Part shown: positions 1-9,383 of the stretch, in pieces
Position numbering within the stretch: position 1 is the first letter of the stretch
Layout of the letters: every line of letters begins with the position of its first letter
Made by a program: the position numbers and the translations under genes
The notes under the pieces: generated by a model
Databases searched by the model: none
Told to the model about the DNA's origin: nothing
Seen by the model: only the letters and a program-made list of their open reading frames with translations
Assembly (NCBI RefSeq): GCF_013201605.1
Contig: NZ_CP053848.1
Location: forward strand, 930,001-994,000
DNA: 64,000 bases
From: Campylobacter ornithocola
GTDB lineage: Bacteria; Campylobacterota; Campylobacteria; Campylobacterales; Campylobacteraceae
Reading direction: 5' to 3'

Positions 1-1820
1 CAAAATTTATTATTCTTTGCAAGCACAGCTTTGTGAAATTTATAACCAAAATAATCAAAATTATAAACTAGAGAGCGAAGAAATATTTAAATTTATAGAA
101 TCTTTACCTAACTATATAATTTTTAATAAAACAAATATGGCTCTACAAGCAATCCAAACAACATAATGAAAAGAACATATTAGCCAACTTGATGATATTG
201 AATGTTTATGATGAGTGGTAAAAAGAAGAATGTATGGAACTTTTTGTGTTAGATTGCACATATAAATCTCCAAAACTTTTAGCTTATAAAAGAATTGGTG
301 TAAATTTAAGCGATGAGGAGATAAAAAAGAAAGAAAAAGAACTCATAGTAACAAAAAATTTAATTTTAATGCTATAAAAGCTTACAAAATTAAAAAGAGA
401 AATGATTTTTTTAAACAGATCTTAAAAGAAGAATTAGCTCCACCACAAGAACACTAATATACTATAAATTTAAATTCTATTGAAGAAAAATACATAAAAG
501 AAATTTTAAATTTAGATGAAAAAATAAATATTACAAATTTTCATATAAATATTATCAATTCTTCATTTAACAAAATTATCCAAAAACTTTGTGGTGATTT
601 TTTAGCATTAGATGATGTTTTAGAACAAAGCAAAATACACGACTTAATTCACAATGATTTTATTGAAATTTTAATGCAAAAAAATGTTAGCAAAAAAACT
701 TTGAAAAAATAAATATTTGTGTTTTTGAACATATTTTTAACACTAAAGAGTACGATTTTTATTGTAATTTAGAAGATGAGAAAAAACAAAATTTTGCCTT
801 AAAAATATATTAAAATCTTTTCAAGACTTTACTAAAATGTGATGTGAGTATCATTAAAAAACACTTAGAAAAACTACAAACTCTAAAAGAATTTTATATC
901 TTAATACAAAAATTAAATCTTGAAAATTCTAATCAAAATTTAAATTATTATGAAAATCAAACATACCACACAAAAGACTATATAAAAATTCAATTAAAAA
1001 ATTTAAATAAAATCACAAATTTGCAAGAATTTTTATACAAAAATACAAATCTTCTTATGAAAAAGAAGAATTTTTGCAAAATTATGATTTTAAAGATTGG
1101 CAGTATACCGATGGTGAAAATTTTGTATATGATAGACAATGCATTAATGAAAATTCCATAAGTTTTTTAAAAGCAAATAAAAAATTTCAAGAACCAAAAA
1201 TACGCTTACTATGTTTTACACAATTTAGATCAAACAATAACATAGAAAGCCAAGCAGAAAAATATTTGATTATTTAATGTTAGGAGAATCTCTTTTTGGT
1301 TTAGATAATGTATTAAATTTATTAAATATCATTAAACACAAAGAATATTGTGATGCCTTAAAAACCAAGAGATAACTCATGGATTAATTTACAGACGAAT
1401 GATAGACATAAAAGAGTTGGCAAATTATCTAAAAACAGAAGAAATTAAAATATTATATTTATGCAAAATAACGATGAGTACTTTAACTCCTTAAGCAAAG
1501 CTTTGAAAATATCAAATTTAAAAGTAAATTTTGATTTTAAATTAAATTTAGATAATAATTTACAAATTTTTATACTAGAAAACAAAGAGAATAAAAATTT
1601 AAAATCAGCTATTATGTTTGGAGATAGCATAGAGAAAGAATATATTTTAGATTTTATAGAAAAAGAGCAGTTTAACTAAAACTCTCTTCGTTTATTTTTT
1701 GATTTAAAAAAGATCATTATGGCCTATATAGATAATAGAAGCGAGGAAGAGGATTTTAACATTAATGAAAATATAGAATTTAAATCCAATTTTGATGAAA
1801 AATTCTTTGACTATGTTTAG
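1..1820 (+). pseudogene. Decayed gene(s) of unknown family
   Basis: The + strand here carries a chain of short open segments in changing frames, for example about 2-166, 220-376, 470-710, 712-812, 844-1070, 1074-1277, 1461-1679 and 1680-1820. They read like consecutive pieces of one or two Lys/Asn/Leu-rich proteins of roughly 600 residues broken by many frameshifts and stops. Legible fragments include MELFVLDCTYKSPKLLAYKR, KIIQKLCGDFLALDDVLEQ and YDFKDWQYTDGENFVYD. The last fragment ends at the TAG at 1818-1820. The pieces at 844-1161 and 1461-1679 look like intact small genes but are better read as parts of this remnant, because each continues in a neighbouring frame. I do not recognise the family. 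The gene may begin before the window. Confidence 0.6.
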
Positions 1821-1852
1821 TTTTGTAAAAAAATCTTACAATAATCTTTTCA

Positions 1853-1894
1853 TATGCAAAAAAAATAATATAAAGTATATTATTTTTTTGCATA
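1853..1894. terminator. Long A/T-rich hairpin after the decayed gene
   Basis: A left arm starting TATGC followed by eight A residues pairs with a right arm of seven T residues followed by GCATA. The stem is about 18-19 bp with one bulged A and a 3-nt loop. It lies 32 bp after the last stop of the decayed gene. The T run inside the right arm would suit factor-independent termination of + strand transcripts. It could also be a remnant inverted repeat. Confidence 0.4.
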
Positions 1895-1971
1895 GATATG
1901 TATCAATCAAATTTAGAAAAGAATTTTACTTGCATGAGTTCTTTTATAAATAAATGCTTTCCACTAAGTGT

Positions 1972-1996
1972 AAAGGAAATTAAGCAAATTTCCTTT
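1972..1996. terminator. Hairpin between the decayed gene and dnaE 3' end
   Basis: AAAGGAAATT and AATTTCCTTT form a perfect 10-bp stem around a 5-nt loop (AAGCA). It lies 64 bp beyond the dnaE stop on the dnaE strand, so it may end dnaE transcripts. Either orientation is possible. Otherwise 1895-2059 shows no gene. Confidence 0.4.
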
Positions 1997-2059
1997 TGAA
2001 AGATAGATATAAATTTTTACTAAACGTATAAAATTTTATATTTCATCTTGTTTAAAATC

Positions 2060-5000
2060 TCAACCTTTACATTTTTGAGCTATCACATCCATAGCTTCTT
2101 GTGAGAGAACAAAATTTGTGTGATAAAGCAAGCAACTACCCATATCAAGTACTTTTAACACAAGTTTTTTGTTGTTGGTATCTTTTGGATTATGCCTTGT
2201 ATTAGCTAAATCATAAATTTCATACACCATATCTTTGCTAAGTTTGTTAATGTCAAGTTCTATGATATTTTCTTCAAATTTCATAGGTTCTTGTGTAAAT
2301 TCTTCTTTGTTCTCCTTTTTTGCAAAACTTTTTCTTTTACTAAAAGATTTTAACTCATTTTCTTTTGCTTCTTCTAGAGTATAAATTTCATTTAAACTAA
2401 AGCTTAAGTCATTATCATTATTTTTATATCTTAGCAAAAAAGCAAAGGCCTCATCCTTACTTTCCTTAAAAAGCGCTTCAACTTTTTCTACTTGGGCTTC
2501 AAAAACTATCATATCAAAAGAAGAATAAAAGTCTAAAATCACAGCTTTAGCATATCTTTTACCGCTTTTACTCATCATCGATTTAAAATCTTCAATCTTT
2601 CCTACAACTAAAAGCTCACCTTCGCCTTTAAGTGTTTCAAAATCCATACTTTTAAAATACTCTATGCCTTCTATTTGACTTGCGAATTTATCTAAAGGAT
2701 GTCCTGATACATAAATTCCTAAAATTTCTTTTTCATAGCCTAGTTTTTCCATTATTTCAAATTCAATTTTACTATCATGAAGCCCTACTTTAATATCTGC
2801 AGCTATTTCTTCTTCTCCAAAAAGCGAAGTAGTAGAGTTTCTTTTAACCTCAGCGATTTTTCTACTTGTTTCTGAAATAAGCTCAAGATTATCTACTAAA
2901 CATTTTCTAGTATAACCAAACTCATCAAAAGCACCTGATTTAGCTAAATTTTCTATGGTTTTTTTATTAATCTTAGTAGGATCAATAGAGCTTATAAAAT
3001 CATCAAAATCACTAAAACCTTCTTCTTTGCGAATAGCCATGATATTTTCTATCGCAGGAATTCCCACGCTTTTAATCGCTCCAAGCCCATAAATAATAGC
3101 TTCAGAACCATCTTCAAGCTTAGTTGCACTAAATTCTCTTTGAGCTTTGTTAATGCTTGGTGGTAAAAGCTTGATATTCATTCTTTTCATTTCTTCTATG
3201 TATTTTGCGACCTTATCTACATTGCTCTCTTCACTTGTTAAAAGCGCGGCCATAAACTCACTTGGATAGTAAGTCTTTAAATACGCTGTTTGAAAGGTTA
3301 TAAGTGCATAGGCAGCTGAGTGAGATTTATTAAAACCATATTCAGCAAATTTCAAAATAAGCTCAAACAAATCATCAGCCTTTTTCTCATCATAGCCTTG
3401 TTTTTTAGCACCTTCTAAATACTCTGCCTTAAGATTGTCCAAAATTTCTCTTTTTTTCTTACCCATGGCACGGCGTACATTATCAGCACCACCTAAAGAA
3501 AAACCACCGATTTTTTGTACTATTTGCATAACCTGCTCTTGATAAACTATAACCCCATAAGTGTTTTCAAGTATAGGTTTTAAGTCTTCAAACGCATAAG
3601 TAGCAGCCTTTCTACCATGTTTGATATCGATAAAATCATCCACCATCCCACTATCAAGTGGTCCTGGTCTATATAAAGCTAAAACTGCTATCAAGTCTTC
3701 AAACCTCTCAGGCTTTAACCTAGCATTCAAACTCTGCATACCACCTGATTCTATTTGGAAAATGCCCAAGGTATTACCACTTTGTATGGTTTTATAAACC
3801 TTAGGATCATTCATATTGACTTTTTCCCAAACCACGTCTTTACCATAACGCTTTTTAACCAATTTAATTGCATTATTAATAACAGTTAAAGTTTTAAGAC
3901 CTAAAAAATCAAATTTAATTAAATCCACATCTTCAAGATATTCTTTAGAATACTGCGTTACTAAATGACGTTCATCGTTTTTACTTTGTCTAAAAAGCGG
4001 TGCTTTATTCCACAATGCTTCATTAGATATCACCACTCCAGCTGCGTGCATACCAGCATTTCTATTTAATCCTTCTAACGCCTTAGCAAAATCCCAAACT
4101 TGATGTCCTTTTGGATGAGAATTTACAAATTCAGCGATTTTTGGCTCTTGCTCATAAGCTTTTTCTAGTGTTATTTTTAGCTCTTCGGGAACTAATTTTG
4201 CCAAAGCATCCGCATCAGGTATACTCATATCACAAACCCTAGCCACATCACGAATCACTCCTTTTGCCAAAAGCTTACCAAAGGTAATGACTTGTGCAAC
4301 CTTTTCGGCTCCGTATTTATCGATCACATAATCAATCACTTCCCCTCTTCTATCTTGACAAAAATCCACATCAATATCGGGCATTGATACACGCTCAGGA
4401 TTTAAAAATCTCTCAAAAAGAAGATTATAAGGTATAGGATCTAAATCTGTAATTTTCAAACAATACGAAACCAAACTCCCCGCAGCACTCCCACGCCCTG
4501 GTCCAACTGGTATATCTTTTTCCTTAGCTGCGGCGATAAAATCATGAACGATAAGCATATAACCTGAAAATTTCATATTTTTAATAATACTAATTTCTAA
4601 ATCAAGCCTATCTTTATACTCTTGATGCTTACTCTCATCGATAAATTGAAGTCTTTCTTCTAAGCCCTTTTTGCAAAGATATTCAAAGACTATATCATCA
4701 TTATCAAAGCTAAATTCTTGATCTTCTTGACTTAAACTTAAGCCATATTTTTTCGCATATTCACGGGTAAATTTAAAATTTGGTGGAGTAGGATCGCCTA
4801 GTTTTAATTCTAGATTGCATTTATTAGCTATTTCTTGAGTATTTTCAATAGCTTCTGGAATATCTGCAAAAAGCTCACTCATTTGTTCTGGCGTTTTTAC
4901 ATAAAATTCATGCACTTCATGTCTTAAACGCCCCGGATCATCAAGCTTAACCCCCATAGCTATACACATAAACACTTCATGCGCGGCTGCTCTTTCTTTA

Positions 5001-5653
5001 AAAGTATAGTGCGTATCATTGGTTGCGATGATTTTTATATCAAGCTCTTTAGCAAGTTTAATGATAGAATCATCGATAAATTTTTGATCATCAATACCAT
5101 GACGCATGATCTCAAGGTAAAAATCATCTCCAAAAACCTTTTTATACCAAAGTGCAGCTTCTTTTGCACCTTCATAGCCTTTTGCGCCAAATTTTAAATT
5201 TCTTTCATTTTTGGTATTTAAATGCCAATTAACTTCACCTTGTAAACAAGCTGATGAACAAATCAAGCCTTCGCTATGAGCCTCTAAAAGCTTTTTATTA
5301 ATCCTTGGGTAATAATACAAACCATGTATATAGCTTTGCGAGCTTAAATACATCAAATTTTTATAGCCAATTTCATTTTTAGCAAATAAGCAAATATGAA
5401 AACGCTGTCTTGAACTTTTATCACTTAAATCATCGTGATTATGTAAATATGCTTCAAGTCCTATGATAGGTTTAATCCCTTCAGATCTCATCGTTTTATA
5501 AAAATCAATAGCTCCAAACATATTCCCATGATCAGTCATAGCAACACTAGTTGCACCTTGAGCTTTTAGCGTTTTAGCAAGCTCTTTGAGTTTATTTGCT
5601 CCATCAAGTAAAGAATATTCTGTATGTAAATGTAAATGTGTAAATTGGCTCAT
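2060..5653 (-). CDS. dnaE: DNA polymerase III alpha subunit
   Basis: This 1197-residue protein is the replicative polymerase that extends both leading and lagging strands at the fork. The N-terminus FTHLHLHTEYSLLDG opens a PHP domain (about residues 1-280). The C-family polymerase core follows, with VGPGRGSAAG near residue 385 and the catalytic aspartates in PDIDVDF near 424. A helix-hairpin-helix segment lies near residue 860 and an OB-like region near 1000. Length and motif order are normal for DnaE. The ATG is preceded by AAGGGAAA. The gene is divergent from the selenoprotein gene and stands alone. Identification is secure. Confidence 0.97.
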   Translation of the reverse strand: MSQFTHLHLHTEYSLLDGANKLKELAKTLKAQGATSVAMTDHGNMFGAIDFYKTMRSEGIKPIIGLEAYLHNHDDLSDKSSRQRFHICLFAKNEIGYKNLMYLSSQSYIHGLYYYPRINKKLLEAHSEGLICSSACLQGEVNWHLNTKNERNLKFGAKGYEGAKEAALWYKKVFGDDFYLEIMRHGIDDQKFIDDSIIKLAKELDIKIIATNDTHYTFKERAAAHEVFMCIAMGVKLDDPGRLRHEVHEFYVKTPEQMSELFADIPEAIENTQEIANKCNLELKLGDPTPPNFKFTREYAKKYGLSLSQEDQEFSFDNDDIVFEYLCKKGLEERLQFIDESKHQEYKDRLDLEISIIKNMKFSGYMLIVHDFIAAAKEKDIPVGPGRGSAAGSLVSYCLKITDLDPIPYNLLFERFLNPERVSMPDIDVDFCQDRRGEVIDYVIDKYGAEKVAQVITFGKLLAKGVIRDVARVCDMSIPDADALAKLVPEELKITLEKAYEQEPKIAEFVNSHPKGHQVWDFAKALEGLNRNAGMHAAGVVISNEALWNKAPLFRQSKNDERHLVTQYSKEYLEDVDLIKFDFLGLKTLTVINNAIKLVKKRYGKDVVWEKVNMNDPKVYKTIQSGNTLGIFQIESGGMQSLNARLKPERFEDLIAVLALYRPGPLDSGMVDDFIDIKHGRKAATYAFEDLKPILENTYGVIVYQEQVMQIVQKIGGFSLGGADNVRRAMGKKKREILDNLKAEYLEGAKKQGYDEKKADDLFELILKFAEYGFNKSHSAAYALITFQTAYLKTYYPSEFMAALLTSEESNVDKVAKYIEEMKRMNIKLLPPSINKAQREFSATKLEDGSEAIIYGLGAIKSVGIPAIENIMAIRKEEGFSDFDDFISSIDPTKINKKTIENLAKSGAFDEFGYTRKCLVDNLELISETSRKIAEVKRNSTTSLFGEEEIAADIKVGLHDSKIEFEIMEKLGYEKEILGIYVSGHPLDKFASQIEGIEYFKSMDFETLKGEGELLVVGKIEDFKSMMSKSGKRYAKAVILDFYSSFDMIVFEAQVEKVEALFKESKDEAFAFLLRYKNNDNDLSFSLNEIYTLEEAKENELKSFSKRKSFAKKENKEEFTQEPMKFEENIIELDINKLSKDMVYEIYDLANTRHNPKDTNNKKLVLKVLDMGSCLLYHTNFVLSQEAMDVIAQKCKG

Positions 5654-5723
5654 ATTTTCCCTTGTATTTTTTTATTATTATAAAAAAAAACCTTAAATTT
5701 AAAACTTACAAGTATAAAAAATG

Positions 5724-5729
5724 TATAAT
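5724..5729 (+). promoter_or_regulatory. Candidate -10 box of the selenoprotein gene
   Basis: TATAAT lies 27 bp before the ATG of the SelW-like gene, in the 103-bp divergent spacer with dnaE. A strong ribosome site AAAGGAG follows it. No clear -35 box is seen, which is usual for Campylobacter sigma70 promoters. Confidence 0.5.
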
Positions 5730-5756
5730 AGCTTACTTTCAAAAAAGGAGTAAAAA

Positions 5757-5996
5757 ATGGAAGTAAAAATTTATTATTGTAATCTTTGAAATTACAAACC
5801 ACAAGCTGCAAGGGTTGCAGAAGAAATACAAAATGAATTCAAAGATGCGCAAATTTCTACCATAGAAAAAGGTGGTGGTCATTTTATAGTAGAAGTAGAT
5901 GGTAAAATCATTTACTCTAAAAAAGACTTATTTAATTGTGAAATAGATAGATTTCCTCATGAGGGTGAAATCACCAAGCTTATGAAGCAAATGTAA
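5757..5996 (+). CDS. SelW-like selenoprotein with in-frame UGA (Sec)
   Basis: Reading from the ATG at 5757 with AAAGGAG in front, the frame runs for 79 codons to TAA at 5994-5996 and is interrupted only by TGA at 5787-5789. Decoding that TGA as selenocysteine gives YYCNLU, the CxxU redox motif of the SelT/SelW/SelH (Rdx) family at residues 8-11. The frame continues as NYKPQAARVAEEIQ and later GGGHFIVEVDGKIIYSKK, matching the short thioredoxin-like fold of SelW. The family is thought to act in thiol redox chemistry; the substrate is unknown. A hairpin fitting a bacterial SECIS follows the TGA. A conventional caller would miss or truncate this gene. It is monocistronic and ends at a strong terminator. 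SelA/SelB are not in this window. Confidence 0.88.
5806..5820 (+). promoter_or_regulatory. Bacterial SECIS-like hairpin
   Basis: CTGCAA and TTGCAG form a perfect 6-bp stem around a GGG apical loop (5812-5814). The loop begins 22 nt after the UGA codon, within the spacing known for bacterial SECIS elements, and has G residues in the loop as SelB recognition requires. The hairpin lies inside the coding sequence, as bacterial SECIS elements do. Confidence 0.7.
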
Positions 5997-5998
5997 GC

Positions 5999-6022
5999 TA
6001 AACCCTCATTAGCGAGGGTTTA
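5999..6022. terminator. Bidirectional terminator, selenoprotein / DJ-1 gene
   Basis: TAAACCCTC and GAGGGTTTA form a perfect 9-bp stem with a 6-nt loop, followed by TTTT on the + strand. It sits between the two convergent 3' ends, and its last three bases are the DJ-1 gene stop codon. Confidence 0.85.
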
Positions 6023-6586
6023 TTTTGTCAAAGGAACAAGCATACCTTCATAAAGTTTTTGATAAATTTCTTCTGAGCATAAATGCTTAGCAAGCTCCAA
6101 ACCAAACAAAATAGCTGTAGCAGGTCCAGCTGCTGTGATGACATTTTCATTTACCACAACTGCTTTATTTACTCTTGTGCCTTCAATACCTACTTCACAG
6201 CCAGGATAACAAGAAAACTCTCCATTGATCACCCCTGCTTTTGCCAACACTATAGGCGAAGCACAAATAGCAGCTACGATTTTTTTCTTAGCATGTAAAT
6301 CTTGTATGATTTTTATGATAGTTGGATTATTTTTTAGATTCATCATACCTTCAAATCCACCTGCCAAAGCAATTGCGTCTAAATTTTCTCGATCAACACT
6401 AGCTAAACTCATATCAGCCCTTATGCAAATTCCATTAGCTCCTTGTACTAAAAGCTCATCATCTAATGAAACTATAGTCACTTCTAATTTCCCGCCAATT
6501 ATAACCGCTCTTTTTAAAACATCAGCTATACCTATAAATTCAGCCTCTTCAAAACCCTTTGCCAAAGGCACTAAAACTTTTTTCAT
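6020..6586 (-). CDS. DJ-1/PfpI family protein
   Basis: This 188-residue single-domain protein belongs to the DJ-1/ThiJ/PfpI superfamily of flavodoxin-like folds. Members act as glyoxalase III-like or deglycase-like enzymes, or as oxidative-stress sensors. MKKVLVPLAKGFEEAEFIG holds the conserved early Glu (E14 or E15). The nucleophile-elbow cysteine is in AAICASPIVLAKAG (near residue 107). The start has a strong AAAGGAGG site. It is 11 bp downstream of aguB and probably the last gene of the agmatine operon. The true substrate cannot be told from sequence, and the old name ThiJ should not be taken as evidence of thiamine synthesis. Confidence 0.85.
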   Translation of the reverse strand: MKKVLVPLAKGFEEAEFIGIADVLKRAVIIGGKLEVTIVSLDDELLVQGANGICIRADMSLASVDRENLDAIALAGGFEGMMNLKNNPTIIKIIQDLHAKKKIVAAICASPIVLAKAGVINGEFSCYPGCEVGIEGTRVNKAVVVNENVITAAGPATAILFGLELAKHLCSEEIYQKLYEGMLVPLTK

Positions 6587-6597
6587 TTTTCCTCCTT

Positions 6598-7470
6598 TTA
6601 ATCAATAAATCTTTTATTTAACTCATGAAAATACTCTATGCGTCTATCACGTAAAAACGGCCACCATCTACGCACATTTTCACATCTTTGCATATTTATT
6701 TCAATGATTTTACAAAGCTCTTGTTTATCATCAGCCCTAAAAAGCTCTTCACCTTGTGGACCAAAGACAAAAGAATTCCCCCAAAATCTTATGCCATCTT
6801 CCACACCGCTTTCATCTTTTTCAAAACCCACTCTATTAATAGCTACTACAGGTAAGCCATTAGCTATAGCATGACCTCTTTGCACACCTATCCAAGCTTC
6901 AAGTTGTCTTTGTTTTTCTTCTTTTTCATCCTTATCAAACCAACCTATAGCAGTAGGATAAATCAAAATTTGAGCCCCTTTTAAAGCCATTAACCTAGCA
7001 GCTTCAGGATACCATTGATCCCAACATATTAAAACTCCAAGCTTTCCAATACTTGTTTGTATAGGTTCAAAACCCAAATCACCTGGAGTAAAATAAAATT
7101 TTTCATAAAAACAAGGATCATCAGGTATATGCATTTTGCGGTATTTACCTGCTATGGAGCCATCTTTTTCAAATACCACACTAGTATTATGATAAAGCCC
7201 TGCACTTCTTTTTTCAAATAAAGAAGTTACCAAAACAACTTTATTTTCCCTAGATACATTAGACCAAAATTTAACATCTTCTTCATAGTCATTAGCTAAA
7301 TCAAAAAAGTTTGTATTTTCACTTTGGCAAAAATACTGCGTTTGATGAAGTTCCTGCAAGCATACAAGCTCAGCCTTTTCTTTTGCTGCTTGTTTGATAA
7401 GTTCGCATGTTTTTTCTATAGTTTTTTCTTTATTTTGTTTAAATTCTTGCTGTATGAGTGCTAATTTCAT
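6598..7470 (-). CDS. aguB: N-carbamoylputrescine amidase
   Basis: This 290-residue carbon-nitrogen hydrolase would hydrolyse N-carbamoylputrescine to putrescine, CO2 and ammonia, the last step from agmatine. The Glu-Lys-Cys triad is visible: E in LQELHQ, K in KYRKMHIPDD and C in GVLICWDQWYPE. The start at 7470 (MKLALIQQEF) has AAGGAG six bases upstream. The frame also opens upstream at 7500, but that adds ten residues with no ribosome site. It overlaps the end of the cation-efflux gene by 32 bp. The presence of aguA two genes upstream makes this substrate assignment much stronger than for an isolated nitrilase-fold gene. Confidence 0.92.
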   Translation of the reverse strand: MKLALIQQEFKQNKEKTIEKTCELIKQAAKEKAELVCLQELHQTQYFCQSENTNFFDLANDYEEDVKFWSNVSRENKVVLVTSLFEKRSAGLYHNTSVVFEKDGSIAGKYRKMHIPDDPCFYEKFYFTPGDLGFEPIQTSIGKLGVLICWDQWYPEAARLMALKGAQILIYPTAIGWFDKDEKEEKQRQLEAWIGVQRGHAIANGLPVVAINRVGFEKDESGVEDGIRFWGNSFVFGPQGEELFRADDKQELCKIIEINMQRCENVRRWWPFLRDRRIEYFHELNKRFID

Positions 7471-8353
7471 TTTTACTCCTTTCTTCCTCTGAATCATCAT
7501 AAGGATCTAAGTGTATATGGATATTCCAAAAATCATCTTTAAAATGCTCCCTTATACTATCTTCAATCTCATCACCGATTTTATGAGCTTTTAAAAGTGA
7601 TATTGTAGGTTCAAAAACTAAATGCACACTAACATAAAGTATATCAGGGCTTTTTCTAGTTTTTAAATGATGAAAGCTTTTGACTTCTTTATTTGCACTT
7701 ATAATTTGCTTAATCATTTCAACCTGTTCTTTATCAATAGCTACATCTAATAAAATTTTAGAACTTTCTTTAATGATTTTAAAAGCAGAAAAAATCGTAT
7801 ATAAACTTATAGCTATACCAAATAAACCATCAATAAAATGATAATTTGTAAAAGCAATAATCACAAGTGCTAAAAGTGTTAGAGCATTAGTTAAAAAGTC
7901 TATTTTATAGTGCAAGCTATCAGCTTTTATAATCAAGCTTTTTGTTTTTTTAGCAACATAGTTTAAAAAAACCACCAAACACAAAGTCACAGCCATAGCA
8001 AAAGCCATGACAAAAATTCCAAGATCAAGTTTTTCTACGCTTTCTTGATTGTGAATTTTCAAAACACTCTCATAGAAAATATAAACCCCAATCCCACTAA
8101 TAATAAGACCTTCAAAAAGCCCCATTAATGCTTCAATTTTACTAAGGCCAAAATTATATTCTTTACTAGAGCCTTGAGAGCTTTTTTTCAAAGCTAGAAA
8201 ATTTAAACCCGAAATCACACAATCAAGCAAAGAATCAATCGCACTAGAAAGTACCGCAACAGAACCTGAAGCTAAACCTACTATAAATTTAACAATAGCT
8301 AAAAAAATAGCACATACACTTGCGATGATGGTTGCACTTTTTTGCAAATTCAT
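7439..8353 (-). CDS. Cation diffusion facilitator (FieF/CDF-like efflux)
   Basis: This 304-residue protein has about six membrane helices in the first 200 residues and a cytosolic C-terminal domain of the CDF family, which exports divalent metals by proton exchange. A DSLLD motif near residue 40 and HYKID near residue 148 match the FieF-type binding site (DxxxD in helix 2, HxxxD in helix 5), so Fe2+/Zn2+/Mn2+ are plausible ions. The C-terminus is rich in His and Asp (HIHLDPYDDSEEE). It is tied to aguA by an ATGA overlap and lies between the two agmatine genes. Whether the cargo is a metal or something tied to polyamine use cannot be decided here. Confidence 0.88.
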   Translation of the reverse strand: MNLQKSATIIASVCAIFLAIVKFIVGLASGSVAVLSSAIDSLLDCVISGLNFLALKKSSQGSSKEYNFGLSKIEALMGLFEGLIISGIGVYIFYESVLKIHNQESVEKLDLGIFVMAFAMAVTLCLVVFLNYVAKKTKSLIIKADSLHYKIDFLTNALTLLALVIIAFTNYHFIDGLFGIAISLYTIFSAFKIIKESSKILLDVAIDKEQVEMIKQIISANKEVKSFHHLKTRKSPDILYVSVHLVFEPTISLLKAHKIGDEIEDSIREHFKDDFWNIHIHLDPYDDSEEERSKNEISTHTARI

Positions 8354-9327
8354 CTTTGACCTTCATAGCGGTTTTGACAAGAACAATGCAAAGAACCATT
8401 TTGTCTTAAAAACACTCTTGCATCAACCCCTACTACTTTTCTATCTTTGCATGTTTTTTGTAAATTTTCTAATACCAAAGCATCGTTTTCATCATTATAA
8501 GTTGGCACTATCAAGCCACCATTAACAAAAACAAAATTTGCATAAGTAGCACCAAGTCTTTTACCTTCAAAATATAAAGGCTTAGGTAAAGGAAGTTCTA
8601 ATAAATCAAATCCTGTTTTTTTAAGCTCCTCTTCCATAGCTTTTAAGGGTTTATAATGCTCATCGTTTTCATCTTTACATATACAATAAGCAATGGTTTT
8701 TTCATTGATAAATCTTGCTAGAGTATCTATGTGATGATCAGTATCATCGCCTTTTATATAACCATGATTTAACCATATAATTTGTTTTAAGCCAAAAATT
8801 TCTTTTAACTTGGCTTCAATTTGCTCTTTATTTAAATGTGAATTTCTATTTTCATTTAACAAACAAGCACTCGTTGTAAGCATTACTCCTTGCCCATTAA
8901 AATCAATACTCCCACCTTCTAAGATAAGATCAATTTTTTCTAATTTTCCAGATAATTTTTGCGCAAAAAGCTTTGAATTTACCGCATTATCTAAAGTGCT
9001 TTGAAATTTATCTCCCCAAGCATTAAAAATAAAATCAAGCCCTATAATTTTTTCATCTTCACGCACATCAATTGCACCAAAATCTCTAATCCAAGTATCA
9101 TTAGTATCACATTTAAAAAAATCAACGTTTTTTATATGTTTAAACCTTTGAAAGTCTTTTTCACTTGGTGCTATAAGTAAAACTTTTTGAAAATTTGCCA
9201 CAGCTTTAACAAATTCTTCATAGCTTTGCAAAATCTCTTCTAAATAAGGCTTCCAATCGCTATTTATATGAGGCAAGGAAAGTAAAAGTAGCTCTTGTTC
9301 TTGCCATTCTGCTATGCTTTTTCTCAT
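8350..9327 (-). CDS. aguA: Agmatine deiminase
   Basis: This 325-residue protein of the peptidyl-arginine deiminase superfamily would convert agmatine to N-carbamoylputrescine and ammonia in the cytosol. DTWIRDFGAIDV and the later GDDTDHHIDTLARF carry acidic and His residues of the guanidine-binding site. The catalytic Cys is C315 in NGSLHCSCQN near the C-terminus. It is the first gene of the run aguA-efflux-aguB-DJ-1. Together with aguB it gives a complete agmatine-to-putrescine route. No arginine decarboxylase is in the window, so agmatine may be imported or made elsewhere. Confidence 0.93.
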   Translation of the reverse strand: MRKSIAEWQEQELLLLSLPHINSDWKPYLEEILQSYEEFVKAVANFQKVLLIAPSEKDFQRFKHIKNVDFFKCDTNDTWIRDFGAIDVREDEKIIGLDFIFNAWGDKFQSTLDNAVNSKLFAQKLSGKLEKIDLILEGGSIDFNGQGVMLTTSACLLNENRNSHLNKEQIEAKLKEIFGLKQIIWLNHGYIKGDDTDHHIDTLARFINEKTIAYCICKDENDEHYKPLKAMEEELKKTGFDLLELPLPKPLYFEGKRLGATYANFVFVNGGLIVPTYNDENDALVLENLQKTCKDRKVVGVDARVFLRQNGSLHCSCQNRYEGQR

Positions 9328-9383
9328 TTTGATACCCTTTTTGATAATTAAAAAAGTATTTTAACATTTTTAATGATAGTTTT

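Noticed and set aside
844..1679. Small genes at 844-1161, 1074-1277 and 1461-1679
   Set aside because: They are adjacent pieces of one decayed frame chain and have no ribosome sites of their own.
5757..5789. A dead gene fragment ending at the TGA at 5787
   Set aside because: The frame stays conserved beyond the TGA, the codon is at the SelW Sec position and a SECIS-like hairpin follows.
6225..6608. A 127-codon open frame on the + strand over the DJ-1 gene
   Set aside because: It is the complement of a well-supported gene and has no initiation site or recognisable domain.
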